Shown here: in pieces, positions 24,418 through 36,630 of the stretch
Layout of the letters: the number at the start of each line of letters is the position of its first letter
Numbering within the stretch: the stretch's first letter is position 1
NCBI RefSeq assembly: GCF_047495875.1
Contig: NC_092471.1
Coordinates: 11,057,001 to 11,121,000, forward strand
DNA length: 64,000 nucleotides
Reading direction: 5' to 3'
Source of the DNA: Pithys albifrons albifrons
Lineage: Eukaryota > Chordata > Aves > Passeriformes > Thamnophilidae
Notes under the pieces: model-generated
Databases searched by the model: none
What the model saw: the letters and a program-made list of their open reading frames with translations, nothing else
What the model was told of the DNA's origin: nothing
Position numbers and translations under genes: made by a program

Positions 24418-27400
24418 TTTCGCAGTGGCTTCTCCTTTACAACATGTACAGTTAGGAAGTATTATCTGGATCTTTTCCCTTGCTCTTTAAGGAGACTAGA
24501 TGAACATAATCCATTTTGTCTGGGTCTCTTGTAAAGTTACCACGTTTATTCAGAGCAAACAAGAAGTGAGATTTGCAAACGCTTCCAGTTCTGCGAAGGC
24601 ACATTTTAAAGTTTTAAGTGCCTTGTGGACATTCAGAAAAGCAATTTGTGCTCTGAGGAATCCAAAGGCTTCAGCTTTAAGAAAGGTAGAAATATTTCCT
24701 GACTTATATGAGAGTGGGAAGTTGTTTTTTTGCAAAAATCCCAGAACTATTCTTATTATTGCTTTGTTAGAAAAAAAAATGTTTAAGATAGGGGCAGGAG
24801 AAGAGGAAGCTCTAATGAATCAAGCCAAACACAGAGCAAGTTAGAAGGCAGAGCTCAGGTCAAAAGCCTAAAAGGAATGGAAGCCATGGTTGAAATGAAG
24901 AATGTCCATCAGAAGACTCTGCACTGCTTTTAGGTCCCATGATGGAAAAAAAAGAACTCTCGTACAGGGTCATATGGGGGACACCTTAAGAAAAGGCTGC
25001 ATTAAGTCTGGATGTGAACAAATCTGTTTCCCTTTAATGCATCACCTACAGTAATGGTAGGAATGTTTGCAGCCTAAAGTACTTTTAGTCCTTTTCAGAA
25101 TCTACAAAGTGTAATATAGTGGAAACCAAATGTGTCAGAGTAATCTGGGCTTGGCTCTCAGTGAGAGCTCCTAAAAGGGGTATATGTGACTTTTTCTAGA
25201 AATACGTACCAAATTGGAAGCAAACCTTAGATCAAAGGAATGGCACATACACTGTACCTTGCTTTGGAAACCTGGAAAGGTTTGCAGTGTCGCTTCTCCA
25301 CAGGATGTTTATGAGACTGGCAAAGCTGGGATTTGGTGTTGTGGGGACATGGAGGACTGACAGTTCTAATTCTGGGATCAGGGCTGTTTGTGCTCTGAGG
25401 TGGCATCCGAACTGCAGCTACAGTTCCTAATCCACACAGACACAAAACTGATCCCTGAATCCCACAAATTTTACACAACTTTCCCACATTATTTCACATT
25501 CCTGAAAAGACTCAGATTTGGTACACTTTTCTTATCACTTTAATAAATTCATGGATGACAGAGAAAACACTCTATTATTTTCCTGTCTTCTTTTAGAAAG
25601 ACATAATTAAACCCCGGTATATTTAATCTCTGAAAACTCATTAAACTGATATGCAGAGTTCTTCAAATTTATCCTAAATTTTAAGCAACAAAATGATTAT
25701 ATGACAATTTACCACCAACCTCAAACAGGAAGACTTCCAAGTGATTTAGAAGTGAATGCAACATAATATGGATTTAAAAATATGCTTAACCTATATATAG
25801 GACATGGATGTGAGGCATAAAATAACCATGTCTTGATTTATGTTCATTTTCTAGACCAAGGCAAGGACAGAGTGCATCAAACTTGCCTTTAAGGTAACTT
25901 CAGCAATTATTAACAAGAAAAAATAAACTCAGTATTTTTTATGCCAATGAGCTCAACACAGTTAAAGCAGACAAATATGTGACAAAGGGACTAGTCTAGC
26001 ATTTGGTTTGACTTTCAAATGCACAGAAATAAAATTGTACACTGCTCTGACACACAATCCAACCAGTTTTGCTATCCCCTCTAAACAGCAGATTCAGAAA
26101 CCCCTCTAGGAAAATATTATGTCTTTAAAAATATATTGCAAGGCTCTTGCCACCAAAACATGGGAATTATACTCTACTACTGGCAGCATTAGGACCAGCA
26201 TGTTATTTGCTGACCTGGATAGAATATTTTTGCACAGCTGAACATTTTGCTGTGGCCATCACTCCTTTCTCAAATTTTTACCCATGTTCAAGCCAATATG
26301 AACTGCTTTTAATGAGGCAAATAATGCTATTTGTCAGGGGGCAAACCCTCAATTTAAACATAAAATTCACATTCTAGTAAAAGACTTTCTCATGAAACTA
26401 TGAGAATAGAAGCTTACTATATGGAAAATCCTTTTCTCAAATCTGACATTAAAACTATCAACCTTAGTAACAGTTACAGCTTGAATAACTGGCAAAGAAA
26501 TTCACAGAAGTGATTTAGCATGCAGTAGAAAATAAGGAATTCACTTTAAGAAAATTCTAAATTGATTACAGATCATTCACAAACAAGTCACTTAATAAAT
26601 TATTTAGCTTTACTGCATAACATTGGATATGACTGTATCCATATATATTGAATAATAAGCTACACGACACTTCTGCCATTATTTAATTGATAAAATGAGC
26701 ACTCAGGAAATGATCACTCTTCTTATGTCAAAGTGCTCGGAATAAGTGATGGCGATGATGAGAAAGAAGACAGATATTTTTCTTCCTTTGTAATATTTGT
26801 TTGACACTACCAGCATTTACTAGATTTATGAGATCTGAAATCATTAAAATCTCAATATTTCATCATAAATACTTCAATCTACTTTTTTAATAGATTCAAA
26901 AATTGTTTATGTCTCTCCACTGAGGAACTCAAATATCTCAACAACACTGAAGTTCATATCTGAACTTCACCAAAGGTTTCCTACCAGATGCAGCCATTCC
27001 AATGGCAATGGAGCAATGCCTGAAGTATTAGCCTCAGATATTCACATAAAAAATCTCCCTTACTCAACTGCTCATGGTCCCTGGTATCCTGTACCCATGT
27101 TGCTGATCCCTATAGTATGGGGTCAGATCACCTGTGCTTAAAAATTGAGTTCACAGTCAGCAGGCCAAATTTTAGGGTGGTTTATCATTAGATGCACCCT
27201 CTCTAGAGCACATGATCACCTATTTTTTAACTTTATTTCCCAACTTGCAAGGGCTTTCTGGGAGAACACTCAAAGATGTAGGGTTTCTCTTGGTGCAGTT
27301 ATTCTCACCTGCAGCTCTGGAAATTTTTCCATTGTGTAAAAAACCCCAAATAACATCTTCTCTTAGGCAGAAAAAATGACTCAGTCCTGTAGGTGGGCAC

Positions 27401-28170
27401 TCAGGACATGAAAGTCAGGCTGTAGCATCGATGCTCCAAAAAATTAATCTATTTTTAAATTGGCCAATGTGGGCACAAGGACTTTACCAGGAAGATCCAT
27501 GTTTCCTCTGTATCTGAGGTAATATTCCCCATCTCAGTCTCAGGAGGGAAATGACAGAGGGCCTGGGATCACAGCTGGCTCCAGAATCTGCTGGAGAGCT
27601 CCTTTGCCCTAAGCTGTGTCCCCATGAGTTACAGTGCCTGATATGGCCATGAGCTGGGCCAAATAACACTTGTTCCTAAGTCAATTATTTGCAACCAGAA
27701 CTGGTAATGTGAGAGTTACTGTGGTACTGTTAACTTTGTAGTGAATTGAAGTGTTTGTAGCATCTGTAAAACTGACAGATTGTTTCTCAGAGAGCAGCAG
27801 TTCAATGGCAAATACAGCTCTTATGGGCAGGAGAGCAGCAAGGGCAAACAGCTGCAGAGGGGAGATGGGAAACAAAACGGGTTTGCAGGGGAATAATCCA
27901 TGCCCTGGAACTTCCTCTTTGCTGCTTTGAAATGAAAAACATCCACTAACACCATCCATTGTTTTTCAACAACTTCACATACCTAAGATGAAAAAGAAAG
28001 GCCAGGAAAAAAATTGCCAGGTTTGGGGTTTACTCTCAAAGAGGATTCAACAGAGATAAATTATTTTCCATTGGATATTACAACCTAAATATATGCTCAG
28101 TTCTTCCCAAATGCACAAACAATACCTTTGAACATCTGCATTAGAAATGACAAAAATCAGAGAGGGAACT
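24418..28170. other. Unique non-coding sequence
   Basis: No gene or known repeat is recognised. The 114-codon frame at 24500-24844 has no identifiable domain. Slightly GC-richer patches at about 25260-25450 and 27500-27660 are not CpG islands and resemble no repeat I know. Confidence 0.5.
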
Positions 28171-28217
28171 GGTTTTTGGTTTGTTTTGGTTTTTGTTTTT
28201 TGGGGTTTTTTTTGGTT
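28171..28217 (+). repeat. T/G-rich low-complexity tract
   Basis: The strand consists of T runs separated by GG or GGGG, including GGTTTTTGG, GGTTTTTG and TTGGGGTTTTTTTTGG. The complement at 52081-52138 and the longer tract at 36631-36807 have the same character. Confidence 0.85.
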
Positions 28218-30451
28218 GTATTTTCCATTCAAGCATAAAATAATTGCAATGAAAGAAAAAGTTGTGGTCATTTGAATTTTAGGTTTTATTCCCTTCCCTG
28301 TACATTTTTGGCTCACATTTTTGTCTTCCAATGGTGAGGGCTCCTGGGACGAGTTAAGAGAAGGCAAATATAACTCTTCAGAGAGTGTATTTCTCCATTA
28401 TATGGAAAGGATCCTGAGTTGTTAAAAGTCCACTGAAAAATTCCTTTGGAAAAAAACAAAAGCCTGACAAAATATAACTTCTGATTGTGAAACTACATCA
28501 AATAAGATTCTATCAGATCTTATAAAGAACTAAGACATTGAGAAAAGTATGTGAGTTTATGATACAGTCTAGTTTAAGTTAATTGGTTCTGACCACAGCC
28601 TGTCACCATGGAAGAAACATTAAACTGTCGACAGGAACTGCAAAATACAGGTCTCTTGGCAAGCTGGGAAAGCTGGCTTGACTTTGGCTACTGCCCAACC
28701 AAACAGTCATAATTGAAGTGCTAGGAAATTGTGTTAAATAAATATGAAACTAGACAATTATTATAGGTCTCTGTTTAATTCCTGGCTTTGTTAGTCTTCT
28801 AATGTGACCTTCAGTGAGGCATTTCATCTCTTTTTGTATCAAACTGTAAATAGTTATCTGAGAATGACTATGGGATACTAGAAGGCATATAAACAGCTAG
28901 GAGGAAAAAAAAGACATAAATTATTCATCTGTTTTATGCAAAGCTTGCCTCCAATTGAGTAAATAGAGTTCTTCAGTCTGAATTATAGTGTATGTGCAAT
29001 ATTTTCTTTACAATGAATTAATTTACTAAGTACATTACATTTCTCAAACACCAGAAAAATGGTGTCAACCATACCTTCCATCATTTACAATGAAATTACA
29101 GTCCTTATCTAATACCATTCCCAACATCTCTTTAATGTACCTCTTCAAAATAGAGTGTTACCAGATCCCTTACTCTGACAAAAAACTGTGCTAAAATGTA
29201 GAAAGTTCTAAGTCATTTATTTTAAACCATTTTTAAAACCAAATTCTTACCCCAAATTTCACAGATTTTTCTTTTTACTTGAAAAACCCTGCTCCAGTCA
29301 GTCAATACTGGAAGGGCATTCTGACATCTCTCAGTACAAGTGGAGGTTTCAGCTCCTGCCCCAGCACATGCTCCACACACACTTCTGATTGCTTGGTATG
29401 GAAGGCAGAAATTAAAAAGCTGATTATAAACACACCCAGCAGCACAACATCAGTGCAATGTTAGGAAAGTACTTCCCCCTCATTAAAATGCATACCACTA
29501 TTTTCCAAATCCTTCATGTCTAATAGGTTGCCTTGCTATTTAAAGACTCTTAACTCTGCCATGATGTCATGAAAATAAATTCATAGAACTTCTTTCCTAT
29601 CTCATTTAGCAAAAAGATGCAAATGTAACTAATGTTTCTCTGAAAACTGAGAAAAATATCAGCACAGTGCCTAATCAACATCAGTAATGTTAGGCTGTTC
29701 ATCACTCACCACAAGTGTAAAATTACTTCAGCAAAATAAATAAGCACCTTTTTCCATTTGCAGTGCAGTTTAAGAAAACTTGCAAACTGAGAAGTATTTC
29801 AGCTGAGACATGATGAGCAGCAAATTCAGATTTTACCTTATTCTTTCCTCCCATATTGCCAGGCCTGATCCTTGCTCAGGTTTAGTACAAGAAATTTATG
29901 AAAGTTGCTTCAGTGAGTTAAGTGAGTATGTCAAAAAGTTATGACTAAAGAACATACATAATCATATGTTATATATATATATGATTGTGTATATGATTGA
30001 CAGTTTCACAAAGGAGTTGTAGATATTTGAAGAGTGGTAATATTGACAGGAAAAGGTCTCTCTCACTGCTTATTTTTAGAAGAATAACATATCAACTCTT
30101 TCAACAAATGCCTTACATGCAACAAAAACCTAATAGACAGAGACAAAAATCCCACTGTTTACATTTCTGTTACAGATAACCTTAGTGAAATAACTCTAGA
30201 TCTGATCAGAAATTCCCACGGTAAAAGTAAAAAGTAATCCTGCATAGCAATAATTATTTGCATATAAAAATGAGGAAAATAAAAAATGCAATTTCTCTCT
30301 CTGTGAATCTGATACCAAACATTAGTAGAGCATCCTGATTATCACTTCAGTTTCACTGAAGCTCCTTTAAATAGAAAAAGTATTCATACTGATAGTTCTT
30401 GATGATGTTTGGCAACCCCCTTGTAGCCCTCAAAAATCCCTAGATTTATAG
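28218..30451. other. Unique AT-rich non-coding sequence
   Basis: Nothing recognised except a short (TA)6 tract at 29970-29982. Open frames are all at or below 61 codons and lack motifs. Confidence 0.5.
29970..29982 (+). repeat. Short (TA)6 tract
   Basis: Alternating T and A follow CATATGT, with a second short GTATATG piece just downstream. Confidence 0.85.
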
Positions 30452-30606
30452 TAGAATCATAGAATGGTTTGGGTTGGAAGGGACATTTAAGAGTCACTTA
30501 GTCTGACTCCCCTGCCAAAGGCAGAGACATCTTCACTACATCAGGTTGCTCAGAGCTGTGTCCAGCCTGACCTGTGGCCAGGAATTGGGCAACCTGTTCC
30601 AGTGCT
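30452..30606 (-). mobile_element. CR1 LINE 3' fragment, about 155 bp
   Basis: The plus strand starts TAGAATCATAGAATGGTTTG, then GGTTGGAAGGGACATTTAAG, the complement of the CR1 end. It continues with ACATCTTCACTACATCAGGT, TGCTCAGAGC, TCCAGCCTGACCT and GGCAACCTGTTCCAGTG, then stops. It is a 5'-truncated copy on the minus strand. Confidence 0.95.
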
Positions 30607-32358
30607 AAACATTCTTATGTTGTATTTCTTGGTAATATGGCATACACTTAACAACCAATACAACTCCCAGTCTAGTGTAGCACAGAGAGGCTGGGGCCCC
30701 ACAGCCCTGTGCTCCCAGGCTCCTGTTGGCAGGAGGGCACAGAAGGCTCACCAGAGCCATTTCTGGAAAACTGATTTGGAGATGCTGTAAAGGTTTTCCA
30801 GGTAGGGCAGTATAGCTCTTCCTAAAAGAAATAAGAATATATTTCTGGACCAGAATCCAAAAAGGCTCCTCAAACCAGCAAAACTCATTTTCTTCCAGGT
30901 AGTTGCATTGGATAAACAACAATAGCTTCATCAACTACCATACATTAACATCACTCATCAACCATTTAAAATTAATTCAAAAGTTTGGCTCTGTTTCTGT
31001 GAGATCCAAGTGTGTCTATAATTATTTTTTTTTCTATAGAGCACAAAACAGCTTGAAGAAACAAGCTATGGCATTCAAAGTAATCTTTTTATATGAGATC
31101 CTGAAACAAGGTGAGAATTTAGATCTTCCTGCCACTATAAGAGTCATGACTAGAAAGCTGGGATCACCAAGTCATCTGATTGAAAAAGAATTTTCTGATG
31201 GATATAAGACATTTAACATGTATTTTTCAATAAAAAAAATAAAAACCTTGGTGCATAATAGTTTTTCAAATAAGCAGAATAATTTAGTACCACTACAGTA
31301 CAGTAACCTTTTCCTATTGAGTAGCTATTGAAAATGTGTTGCTTGCATTGAAACCTTAACCACTGGCAAACAAATGCTTGAAAGATATGAACAGATAGAT
31401 CAATGATTTGGAAAAGTCTTGTTACTGTTATTTTCCCAAAACCACTTGAACATGAAGCTGCTCAACACTTCATAGCTGCACTTCTTACCTGCCCACCAGT
31501 GTTCCTTGCCTTGTTTTGCTACACCTTTTATGCCTCTGATTTCACTCAACTTCATCATTCCTTGTAGTTAAGTCTTGCCAACTGCTGTACATCAGCGTCA
31601 AATCTCAAATCATGAATGATCCTAAGGTTTGGGAAGGATTTTAAACTTCACTGTGCCATAGGAGTCATGGAATTCCAAAACAAGGCACTACAAACTGATT
31701 TTCTCAAACAAGTTTCATTAGACCTGCAACTTTTCTGACTTTTCAACTCTACCCTATTCCATAAACTTCCTTGTCTGATTTTTACTATCCTGATTAATTA
31801 ATCAAAAGCAATGACATTTGTAAATGTGCAAAGCCAGTGAACTCTGGTACTCTCATATTTCTTTGCAACCCATATTTGCTTGTGTTACTGAGTATATGAG
31901 AAGGAATAAATCTCAAAAAATTGTTTATCAGTAGGTGTTGTAGAGATCAGCCTGGATGTTAAGCAAACATAATTATCTTGAGACAGAAAATTGCCACTAA
32001 GCCCTTAATAAAGAATGGTTTTCACCTTTTGCTGTGGTATGCTAAAGACTTTATCAATGTTAATGAAATCCAGTTCATACTCTTAAATTACTCCCTTCCC
32101 AGTCTAAATCTAATGTGAAAAAGCTTATTATTCATTTAACAGACAATAGGAATGAAGGCTTTTTAACATCAATTTTGCTACCTTGGTATAAGTTAAAAAT
32201 AATATCAGTTTATTCCAAATCTAACTGAATATCATTATCCAGCCAAATATCTTTATTTGTTGCTTTTCCCATGCAGGAAATGCAGAGCTGGTGCCTCCAC
32301 AATGGCATAGAGTAGGAACACAGCTTGTTTCAGAAATTATATAAATCCAGCTGCTGTT
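30607..32358. other. Unique AT-rich non-coding sequence
   Basis: A GC-richer patch follows the CR1 (30680-30780) but is not recognised. The 142-codon plus-strand frame at 30903-31331 is the second-longest open frame in the window. It is lysine-, asparagine- and phenylalanine-rich, as chance frames in AT-rich DNA are, and has no domain I recognise. Confidence 0.5.
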
Positions 32359-32452
32359 GGAAAAAAGAAGAGAGAGAGCAAGAAGAGAAGAAAGCAAGGC
32401 AGAGGTGAAAGGGAAGAAAGAAAAAGGCAGGGAAAAGGAAAGAGATAAAAGA
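32359..32452 (+). repeat. GA-rich (purine) tract
   Basis: About 94 bases are almost entirely A and G, with runs such as AAAAAAGAAGAGAGAGAG and GGGAAGAAAGAAAAAGG. Polypurine tracts of this size can form triplex (H-DNA) structures. Here that is only a possibility. Confidence 0.85.
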
Positions 32453-32883
32453 TAGCTAAGGAGATATTCCTTTCTTCAGTGCAAGCAGGAATATGTCAAT
32501 ACCTGATGGCTCCCCAGACCTAATGCAAGCTCAAAAGCTGAAAAAGCTATTTAAGTTCCTAATGCCCAGCTAAATGCAATCAAGCCGATATTTTAGGTTG
32601 ACTGAATTGCACCAGTTCAGGCTGCCCAGAAATCACTGTGTCTTTGCAACAGGCAACACAATGGCCCTTTCAGGAAGAAATTTAGGCTGTTTCATCTGCC
32701 CAGTGCTGTTAAAATGAATGCAATTAAGACAATATTCAGAAGAGAGTGTTAGAACAAAGATAAAGTTCCAATAAGCACACAAATGTCTGCACAATTAATA
32801 CAACACTGCAGTAATGCACCACGCCTCAGGTCAAATCACTGCTGCTTTCCTACTGTCTTCAAAGAGTTGCTGCATTAAGTTCT
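32453..32883. other. Unique non-coding sequence
   Basis: No feature is recognised between the purine tract and the CR1 copy. It could include diverged CR1 sequence that I cannot align by eye. Confidence 0.4.
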
Positions 32884-33363
32884 ATGACAAAGGGGTTTGC
32901 TTGGCAGATGAAGGGAAAGTCTGAGTATGTTGTCTACCTGGACTTTAGTAAAGCCTTTGACACTGTTTCCCACAGCATTTTCCTGGAGGAACTGGCTGTT
33001 CATGGCTTAGATGGGCACATTCTTTGTTACAGGGTGGATGGCCCCTCCTCAAAGGATGCTGTAGCCTGGTGACAGTTTCTTCTCTCAGGTAACAAGTTAC
33101 AGGATAAGAGGAAACAGCCTCAGGTTGTGCCAGAGGATGTTTAGACTGGATTTTAGGAAAAAAGTCTTTTTTAAAGGGACGAGAAGCACTGGCACAGGCT
33201 ACCCAGAGGAGTGGTGGACTCACCATCCCTGGAGGGACTTAAAAGATGAGTGCATGTGGCACTTGGGGATGTGGTTTAGTGGTAGGTTTGGTTGTGCTGG
33301 GATAATGGTTGGACTTAAGGATCTTAGGGGAGTTTTCCTAACTAAATGATTCTATGATTCTAG
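32884..33363 (+). pseudogene. Internally deleted CR1 LINE with reverse transcriptase fragment
   Basis: The first part (32884-33045) encodes a reverse transcriptase piece in one frame, with YVVYLDFSKAFDTVSH at about residues 16-31 and then FLEELAVHGLDGH. This is the hallmark DFSKAFD motif of CR1 and related LINE ORF2 proteins. The frame then runs into GGATGGCC with a small deletion. By 33068-33100 the sequence is already in the CR1 3' portion (TTCTCTCAGGTAACAAGTTA). It continues through CACAGGCTACCCAGAGGAGT, TCACCATCCCTGGAGGGACT and GGTTGGACTTAAGGATCTTA, and ends ATTCTATGATTCT at about 33360. Most of ORF2 between RT and the 3' UTR is therefore missing. The element is dead: it is 5'-truncated, lacks the endonuclease and most of RT, and is cut off by a stop at 33070-33072. 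Confidence 0.93.
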
Positions 33364-35248
33364 GTCTCCAGCTCAGCTGTGTCCTTTGCTGAAAGCTAAA
33401 TCTTATCACACTATTGACAATCTAATGTCAAGGAGCTTGATTTTTCCCTGTCCTTAAGGTCTCTAGGTTTATCCAGAGAAATATATCCTCCAAAGCCTGT
33501 GGGTTTTGGATTCCAGAAAGGAGCTTACTAAAGTCAGTGCTAAGGTTTCTATTTACTTCAGAGTACTTGAGATCAGACCTTTGGTTAACCTGCAACACAG
33601 CAATACAAAGATGCCACAATTTATGAAGTCTAGAATTTAAGTTACCCAGCTTTGAAAGGCACTCTATTATTTGACAATCAGATATAATGGGAATATCTGT
33701 ACCAATCACAGCGAATTTTGGGTTGACTCAGATTGTTTCTGCTCTGTGTTATCATTTAACCCAAATTCCATTTATCCATTAAATGTCTGCTACTCTGCAG
33801 ACTAAAGATTTACAGATTTCATTTTACTGAACTGCTATTTCTAGTCAGGCAAATAAGTAAATAATTAAGAGATTGCATTCATGCATAGTTTGAGCCTTCA
33901 AAAAGTTTAGTTGAAGAGAATAGTGAGAACCTTCTAAGTTGTACTGGATAGGAACAATAATTTACTGCCTGTCAGGCTACATCCATCAAAATAAGGAAGG
34001 AGTTCAACAATTTTGGTGTTTGGAATCACAGCATGTGTAGGTTATACAGGTCCAATGTGTTGCATCATCTTTCGACGGGACGGAGTAAAAAGAAAGGAGA
34101 CTTTATATATATTTATAATGTACAGATTGCTGTGCGGTTTATGTATAAGTTTTTAGAATAAAGACATTTGGAAGGAACTGTCCCTAAGTGGCTGGTGTGA
34201 AGCCAGCCTTGGGAAAGAGTCCCCATGTCATGTACCGTTGCCATTTCTATTTCCACAAATGCTTCCAGGTGGATTTGGTCAGAATGGGAAATTCTAACAA
34301 ACTAAACAGAGGCAAACACCCTCATCTGGAGAATGGCAAATGCACCTTTTGTATTTAATGATATTTGGATTATGACATTTTGGATTCCAGATAACACGCA
34401 AATCACAAATTATATCTTATTTTGAAACAAGACTGAGATTGGAAGTTCCTAAACGGAGCTCTTTTGCTGTAACTTTCTAACATTTCTGTAGTGCTATTAA
34501 GAAGTATCAGAACACCAAGAAATCATAAAACATCTAGTGCTTAAGGATCTGTCTCTGCTTGCAAAGACTTTTGAGTACAGCTATTCAAACAGCTTTAAAC
34601 AGATATCACAGTTTAAAAAATCAAGAGCATAAATTCTGGTGGAAGATTTTTCTCAAGTAATCAATTTAAGAATCTTGAAATAGTCTGAAGAGCTTCCACC
34701 GCTGACAGAGAACTGTGTAGTGACTGACAAATCCCACACTGAAAAAAATACATTTAAAAGGCAAAGTAGACCCAGTACTTCCAAACACAGGGTCAGAAAG
34801 TCCCCCTGTCTCCTTTGGTAGGTCTCTGTTGGCAATACAGACGAAACTCCAAACAATTAAGTACTCACCGTATAAGGTTAAATTGTTATGGTTACACACT
34901 AACAGACTACCCACACTTAGGCTAAAAAAATTAAGATTTAATGCTCTTGGGGGAGGAGAGAAAGAAAAATTTAATCCAAGTTCTTTTATTTATCAGTTTA
35001 ATACAACTGTAACTTCAGAAATAAAAACCATTTATCATAAAAGGAGCTGCCGTGTTATCTTTGTGACAGACCATTTGAGACATACAGTGGTAATATCCGA
35101 GGCCTTATTCCCTGAATTAGGATCATCAATTCCTTAGCAGTTGCCTGGAGTTCTTTGGAGAGTAGAAGGCTTTATTTTCCCATTACAATTTAATACCATT
35201 TTTTACTGGCAGGCAGCACATGTTTTAAATCTGGGATGTTTGTTTCAG
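33364..35248. other. Unique AT-rich non-coding sequence
   Basis: No gene or interspersed repeat is recognised. Three CpGs occur close together at 34073-34082 (TTCGACGGGACGG), which is unusual in this CpG-poor sequence. An AATAAA lies downstream near 34158. Confidence 0.5.
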
Positions 35249-35314
35249 ATTCAATTTCAGAGCTTTGTTTGGAAATGCTGATCAAGTGTCCCGTGATAGA
35301 GGCCACATTTTAAG
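35249..35314 (+). other. Possible 66-bp exon (unproven)
   Basis: The acceptor GTTTGTTTCAG ends at 35248. The donor is TTTAAG|GTAAGT, a full consensus match, at 35309-35320. The 66-bp block has one open frame across it (after a leading single base), reading FNFRALFGNADQVSRDRGHI and then L. A second AG at 35259-35260 could serve as an alternative acceptor. The peptide is not recognised and the size gives little statistical weight. Confidence 0.15.
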
Positions 35315-36079
35315 GTAAGTTGGACAGTGGACTCTGAGTAGAGGTCAGTGTTGTGAGGAATGTGTGAGCACTCCTAAGATTAAAAGAACATTAGTTTAAA
35401 TAGATTAATTGATGATCCTTTGGAAGTTTCAGACCTCTTTGGAAAAAACCTCAAATCTAGGATCCAGCACAGGGTACTATGATATTACAAGAGGGTGCAA
35501 GTGTTCAGTCAACTTCAATGAAGCAAGTACCACAATGATAATGACTTTACTTACTATATTCAGGTTTTTACTCATAGAACAAATTATGCTGAACACAGAA
35601 ATACATAGTTCCTGCAAATAATACCCAAATTCTACCACACAACCTGAAACCTGAAACTGATTTACATTGAAACTTCTTAGAGCACTTTGAGTTTTATGTA
35701 TTTGGATTTTATTGAACAGTGCACATCTAAAGTTCTGGTACAAAAAAGATGGAGACATTAACACTGTGAACTTCCCTGTAAAAAGTTATTATCTTTGAAG
35801 ATGGCTTAGAAACAGGGTTCGTATGCATTTGATAGTGGATGCTGTCTACAACACTGAATAACAACTACAGCTTGATCCAACTCAGCTAACAACCATGTGC
35901 AAGCTCTCCTTGACTTCCCTGCTTTTTCTTTGTCAGACACTCTTCTCAGATTAGGACTGTGATGAAGAGGGTTCTGAGAGTGAAATCCAAATTAACCATC
36001 CACGTTATTTTGCATCTCAGTTTAGTTCTGTATCTGGCATTTAAAATTTGCTCTAATTTCAGATATAGACAATTAGTTT
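35315..36079. other. Unique non-coding sequence
   Basis: Nothing recognised before the next CR1 copy. Confidence 0.5.
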
Positions 36080-36345
36080 GAATCATAGAATAGTTTTAAT
36101 TGGAAGGGACCTTTAAAGTTCATCATGTCCAATCCCCTGCAATGAGCAGGGACATCTTCAATTAGACCAGGTTGCTAGAACCCTGTCCAGCCTGACCTTT
36201 AATATTACCAGGGATGGGGATCCTACTGCCAGTGTTTCACCACACTCATTGTAAAAATAGTCAAAAGCTAGTCAAAATCTACCCTCTTTTACTTTAAAAC
36301 CACTGGCCCTTGTCCTGTCAGGGAATAGACTAATAAAGCTGCTGT
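36080..36345 (-). mobile_element. CR1 LINE 3' fragment, about 265 bp
   Basis: The plus strand begins GAATCATAGAATAGTTTTAA and TTGGAAGGGACCTTTAAAGT, the complement of the CR1 end. It continues with CCCCTGCAATGAGCAGGGAC, ACCAGGTTGCTAGAACCCTG, TCCAGCCTGACCTT, GGGATGGGGATCCTACTGCC and GGCCCTTGTCCTGTCA. Similarity fades after about 36320. Several substitutions mark an older copy than the one at 22536. Confidence 0.93.
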
Positions 36346-36630
36346 TTTTCTAGACCCTTGTTTTGCTGGAACACTGATCTGTGAAACCAGCAACTCTGCC
36401 CATCAGCTCAGTGCACACACCCAGCAGGGATGGAAACAGCAGGAGCTGAGACCAGCCAAGGTGCCCAACCCAGCTGGTGACCCTCCTGCCATATTTGGCT
36501 GCGTCTGAGGACAGTTTTCCTCAGGCTCAGCTTCATTTTGTGACTGTTTTCACTTTAAGGTTTTTCAGGGCATCAGTGCAGGATGCAGCTGTGCCACCCA
36601 GAGCTGAGCCCCACAGACATGCTCAACCTC
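36346..36630. other. Unclassified, moderately GC-rich sequence
   Basis: This segment between the CR1 and the T/G-rich tract is richer in C and G than its surroundings (about 36390-36480). It resembles no family I can name and could be a fragment of an unrecognised repeat. Confidence 0.4.

Noticed and set aside
24500..24844. 114-codon plus-strand open frame
   Set aside because: No domain, no support from context, and a partly open complement. Treated as chance.
30903..31331. 142-codon plus-strand open frame
   Set aside because: Composition is typical of chance frames in AT-rich DNA (K, N, F, L, S), with no recognisable domain and no splice context. In 64 kb over six frames, one or two frames this long are expected.
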